The position numbers were made by a program, and so were the translations under genes. Below the pieces are notes generated by a model, which saw nothing but the letters and a program-made list of their open reading frames with translations, was not told the DNA's origin and made no database searches. 64,000 bases of DNA from the NCBI GenBank assembly GCA_964035795.1, contig OZ038320.1, forward strand, positions 20,292,589-20,356,588. Reading direction: 5' to 3'. Of this stretch, positions 63,172 to 64,000 are shown in pieces. This DNA comes from Pterobdella sp. o SKG-2022. Lineage: Eukaryota > Annelida > Clitellata > Hirudinida > Piscicolidae. Every line of letters begins with the position of its first letter. Positions within the stretch are counted from its first letter, which is position 1.

Positions 63172-64000
63172 TCTTTACAATTAGCCTGCATGATCAAATC
63201 TTTAATTGAAGGATATATAAAGCTAATTGGTTGAACAAACGAAAAGATTTTTTAACAAAAGTTTTTTCATTATATTCAAATTACTATTTTCTTCAATTAC
63301 AGTCACATCTTTCATTTTATATTTTTAATGAAGACATTTTTTCTGCAAAAAACTTCTATTGGAACATTTTTCCATGTAAGTTTCAATGATGCAATTCTTT
63401 TAACAAGTTTTTGTCCATATGAAATGTTTTGAGCTAATTAAATTGTTTGTGCCAAAACCAGTTTAAAAAATTGTAATTATTGGACATAACTATAAAACCC
63501 ATCAATTAAAATAAATAGAAAAATCAATTATTTGTGAATACCTCTCATTTTGAAGTACTTTGGAAGCAAATGAAAAATGGACCGAAAGTTACACAAAAAA
63601 GCAAGATGTAAAAATGTTTCGAAGGCTTTAAAGGGCATATATTTTATTTTTTAACTAATGATACTACTTTTCGGCAATAAAAGCAATCAATCTATGTTTA
63701 CATAATTTGTAAAACAAAAAGGCATCTAACAACTAAGAGAAATAATTAATTTAAAATACACTCAAAGAATGATCAAACGTTCGTAAAACCAGTACAACCA
63801 ATAAAAATACATTATAATACCATTCAATTAGGCGGGCAAATCAATCTAAATATATTCGTAAGGTTTCCTAAACTTTTCAAGCTGTTTTTACAATTTTATA
63901 ATTTAAAAAATTTTGGTTCTTTTATCATTTTGATGTTCAAAACATTGTTTAAAAAATTAAGAATTTCATTTATAAGTATATTTATTGTTAAATCTTCCTA
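63172..64000. other. Upstream flank of the protocadherin
   Basis: A+T-rich sequence with no further coding signal. It should contain the protocadherin promoter and any 5' UTR exon. Confidence 0.35.

Noticed and set aside
62264..63184. Plus-strand frames opposite the protocadherin exon
   Set aside because: Antisense shadows of the 2.46-kb coding exon.
1..64000. CRISPR arrays, bacterial operons, prophage or rRNA
   Set aside because: The window is spliced eukaryotic DNA; no regularly spaced repeats, ribosome-binding sites or rRNA-like blocks were seen.

Overview
The window is A+T-rich animal DNA (I estimate 70-75% A+T) with mostly short GT-AG introns and one clearly dead LINE. The gene set points to an invertebrate, probably a protostome. 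The main clue is a non-chordate 'type III' classical cadherin of the Drosophila DN-cadherin kind, with EGF and laminin-G domains before the membrane. A seven-repeat protocadherin, a class absent from Drosophila, also lies here. The sequence does not let me name the species. For every recognised gene I joined exons by hand, requiring splice consensus and phase agreement. Each model marked 'closes in frame' sums to a whole number of codons, but none is checked against transcripts.

Layout, left to right: a terminal CARD exon (+, 652-953); INO80B (-, 2494-4957); a decayed non-LTR retrotransposon (+, about 5440-7440); RRP8 (+, 7634-9772); NDUFB2 (+, 9936-10567); an unrecognised 261-residue protein (-, 10783-12165); the neural cadherin CadN (-, 12665-36183, 52 coding exons, 2986 residues); a gap; a FASTKD-family mitochondrial RNA protein (-, 38395-42736); a Src-family tyrosine kinase (+, 44242-49492); two small coding-like segments near 50.2 and 51.5 kb; an Angel-type EEP nuclease/phosphatase (+, 52073-53993); TCEANC2 (-, 54141-54942); a 4.4-kb stretch without recognisable genes; and a delta-like protocadherin (-, 59363-63171).

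Nothing operon-like links these genes. They fall into housekeeping functions (rRNA base methylation, complex I, chromatin remodelling, mitochondrial RNA, RNA 3'-end processing, transcription elongation) and cell-contact functions (two cadherins and a Src kinase, which in other animals acts at cadherin junctions).

The most interesting signals are a possible intronic terminal exon in CadN that would give a short secreted isoform; two CadN introns that appear to need GC donors; a CadN juxtamembrane segment lacking the usual p120 core; an unusually short Src tail that keeps its regulatory tyrosine; a small dispersed repeat family, one copy of which abuts a perfect hairpin; a long foldback in a kinase intron; and the unrecognised 261-residue gene, which needs a 23-nt microexon. 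I did not find an obviously new multi-gene system.
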